NCBI RefSeq assembly: GCF_004803795.1
Contig: NZ_CP012543.1
Span: 682,001-746,000, forward strand
Length of the DNA stretch: 64,000 nt
Origin: Campylobacter rectus
Lineage (GTDB): Bacteria; Campylobacterota; Campylobacteria; Campylobacterales; Campylobacteraceae
Direction: 5' to 3'
Each line of letters starts with the position of its first letter. Within the stretch, counting starts at the first letter, position 1. A program made the position numbers and the translations under genes. Below are positions 62,565 through 64,000 of this stretch, one piece after another. The notes under the pieces are model-generated. The model saw only the letters and a list, made by a program, of their open reading frames with translations. It did no database searches and was not told where the DNA came from.

Positions 62565-64000
62565 ATGTCTGAGGCAAATTTACGTCTTATGCCCCACTCA
62601 AACGCAGTCGGGCGAAGATCGTTTTTAAAAATGGCCGCGCTAGCGGGCGTAGCGAGCGGTATGAGCGGACTGCATGCCAGCGGCGTAACCAGAAGCGCGA
62701 CTCAAGAAGAGAGGGCAAATCCGTTTCCAAACTCTAAAATCGTAAAAACCGTTTGCTCGGTTTGCTCCGTGGGATGCGGAGTGCTAGCCGAGGTAGAAAA
62801 CGGCGTTTGGGTACGCCAAGAAGTAGCCCAAGATCACCCGGTAAGCGCTGGTGGCCACTGCTGTAAGGGCAGCGACGTCATCGATATGGTGCGCTCTCAC
62901 TGCCGCGTGAAATATCCGATGAAAAAGGTGGGCGGCAAGTGGAAACGCATCAGTTACAAAGATGCGCTTGACGAGATCGGCGCCAAACTAAAAGCATATC
63001 GCGAGAAAAATCCCGAGCAAGTGATGTTTCTAGGCTCTGCAAAAGACAGCAACGAGCAAAGCTACTACATCAGCAAATTTACCGCGATGTTCGGGACGAA
63101 CAACCTAGATCACCAAGCTAGAATTTGACATAGCGCAACAGTCGCCGGTGTGGCGAATACGTGGGGTTATGGAGCTATGACGAACCACCTTGGAGATATC
63201 CAAAACGCGAAGTCTATCTTTATAATCGGCTCAAATCCGGCCGTAAACCACCCGGTAGGATTTAGACATTTTCTAAAAGCGAAGGAAAATAACGGCGCGA
63301 AGCTGATCGTGGTCGATCCAAGATACACGAGAACTGCGGCAAAGGCCGATTATTTCGCTCAAATTCGCCCAGGCACGGACATACCTTTTATTTACGGTAT
63401 GATAAATTTGATCTTTGAAAACGGCTGGGAAGATAAGAAATTTATAGATGACCGCACGTACGGTATCGACGAGATCCGCAAAGAGGCCGCAAAATGGACG
63501 CCCGAAGCGGTCGAAGATGTGACGGGAGTACCGGCTACGACGCTAAAAGAGATAACCGAAGTTTATGCTAAAAACCGCCCGGGATCGGTCGTCTGGGCGA
63601 TGGGTCTAACTCAGCACACCATAGGTAGCTCAAACACTCGTATCGCTCCGATCTTGCAACTAGTGCTAGGAAATATGGGCGTAAGCGGCGGCGGCTGTAA
63701 CATCCTGCGCGGTCACGACAACGTCCAAGGCGCCAGTGATATGGCAAACGCGCCCGATAGCTTGCCCGGATACTATCCTAAAAACGAAGCTACGTGGAAA
63801 TATTTCGCCAAAATGTGGCAGGTGGATTACGAGTGGCTGCAAGGAAATTTCGTAAAACCTGAATGGATGTTTAAGCCGGGATTTACGCTAGCTCGTTGGT
63901 GGGCGGGCGTGCTTGACGGCAAAAACGGCAATGACCCGGTTGAAAACGCAGGAGATAGCCTAAAAGCGCTAATCGTCATCGGTAACGGTATCACCTCGAC
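62565..64000 (+). CDS. fdhA: Formate dehydrogenase catalytic subunit, selenoprotein, 3' end outside window
   Basis: ATG 62565 (AAGGA site) starts a Tat-exported protein (signal AVGRRSFLKMAALAGVA). A 4Fe-4S site uses Cys64, 67, 71 and Cys99 or 100. The frame meets TGA at 63126-63128 (residue 188) in HQARI-U-HSATVAG, exactly where molybdenum/tungsten formate dehydrogenases place selenocysteine beside His. The frame continues open through SIFIIGSNPAVNHPVGFRH and VVDPRYTRTA to the window end. It oxidises formate to CO2 in the periplasm using a Mo/W-bis-pterin cofactor. Reading TGA as a stop would be wrong; a SECIS hairpin follows. Confidence 0.95.
63142..63156 (+). promoter_or_regulatory. Candidate SECIS element of fdhA
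   Basis: TCGCC (63142-63146) pairs with GGCGA (63152-63156) around loop GGTGT, 13 bases after the TGA. This distance, a GGU-bearing loop and in-frame position match bacterial SECIS hairpins that recruit SelB. Confidence 0.7.

Noticed and set aside
62565-63128. Complete 187-residue protein ending at TGA 63126
   Set aside because: The stop is at the known selenocysteine position and the frame continues with formate dehydrogenase sequence to the window end.

Overview
The window reads as the chromosome of a Campylobacter, most likely one of the higher-GC, oral or intestinal hydrogen/formate-using species (C. showae/rectus/curvus/concisus type). The evidence is the fused CcsBA cytochrome c biogenesis protein, a tungstate TupABC system, a selenocysteine formate dehydrogenase preceded by a TorD-like chaperone and a 58-residue Tat protein, an HrgA-type gene, and the very frequent AAATTT word. 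The species call is inference; gene families are read from motifs.

Layout. 1-11.3 kb is general chromosome: the end of a UPF0210/DUF711 protein, an HrgA-like gene broken by an in-frame TGA, a Fic protein, an alpha/beta hydrolase with a radical SAM protein, two overlapping GGDEF proteins and an ABC-F ATPase. 11.3-17.4 kb holds an MsrAB fusion, a YigZ/IMPACT protein, a YojI/PvdE-like ABC exporter and a TonB-dependent receptor. 17.9-26.1 kb is one compact same-strand run: exbB-exbD-receptor-permease-ATPase-binding protein-tonB-radical SAM-flavodoxin. It reads as a complete heme uptake and oxygen-independent heme breakdown operon. 27.4-31.6 kb carries pgpA and ccsBA. 32-37.3 kb is a second receptor/binding protein/permease/ATPase set behind a possible cobalamin riboswitch. 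37.4-39.8 kb is an AT-rich inserted pair (ParB-like protein plus DNA adenine methylase), followed by a damaged gene and small uncharacterised genes.

41.9-64 kb looks like a molybdenum/tungsten and formate dehydrogenase region. Two tandem paralogous TonB-dependent receptors are flanked by two SAM-dependent methyltransferases. A third BtuCDF-type importer follows, then mop (molybdopterin/molybdate-binding TOBE protein), fdhD, a ModE-like regulator with an unusual duplicated Cys-containing N-terminus, a cysteine desulfurase-like enzyme, tupABC, and the start of the fdh operon. A shared dyad, ATATGC-N7-GCATAT, lies upstream of fdhD and fdh, with a weaker copy between tupA and tupB, suggesting one regulator. 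A fragment of the mop 3' end plus its terminator is duplicated upstream of the receptor pair, physically linking the receptor cluster to mop.

Four long gene-free stretches (around 11, 26.7, 49.7 and 52.4 kb) share a mosaic dispersed repeat family, two copies of which bracket the third importer's permease and ATPase. No tRNA, rRNA, CRISPR array or transposase was recognised. The strongest leads are the putative Mo/W dyad regulon, the receptor-methyltransferase-importer cluster next to mop, the anaerobic heme operon and the ParB-Dam insertion.
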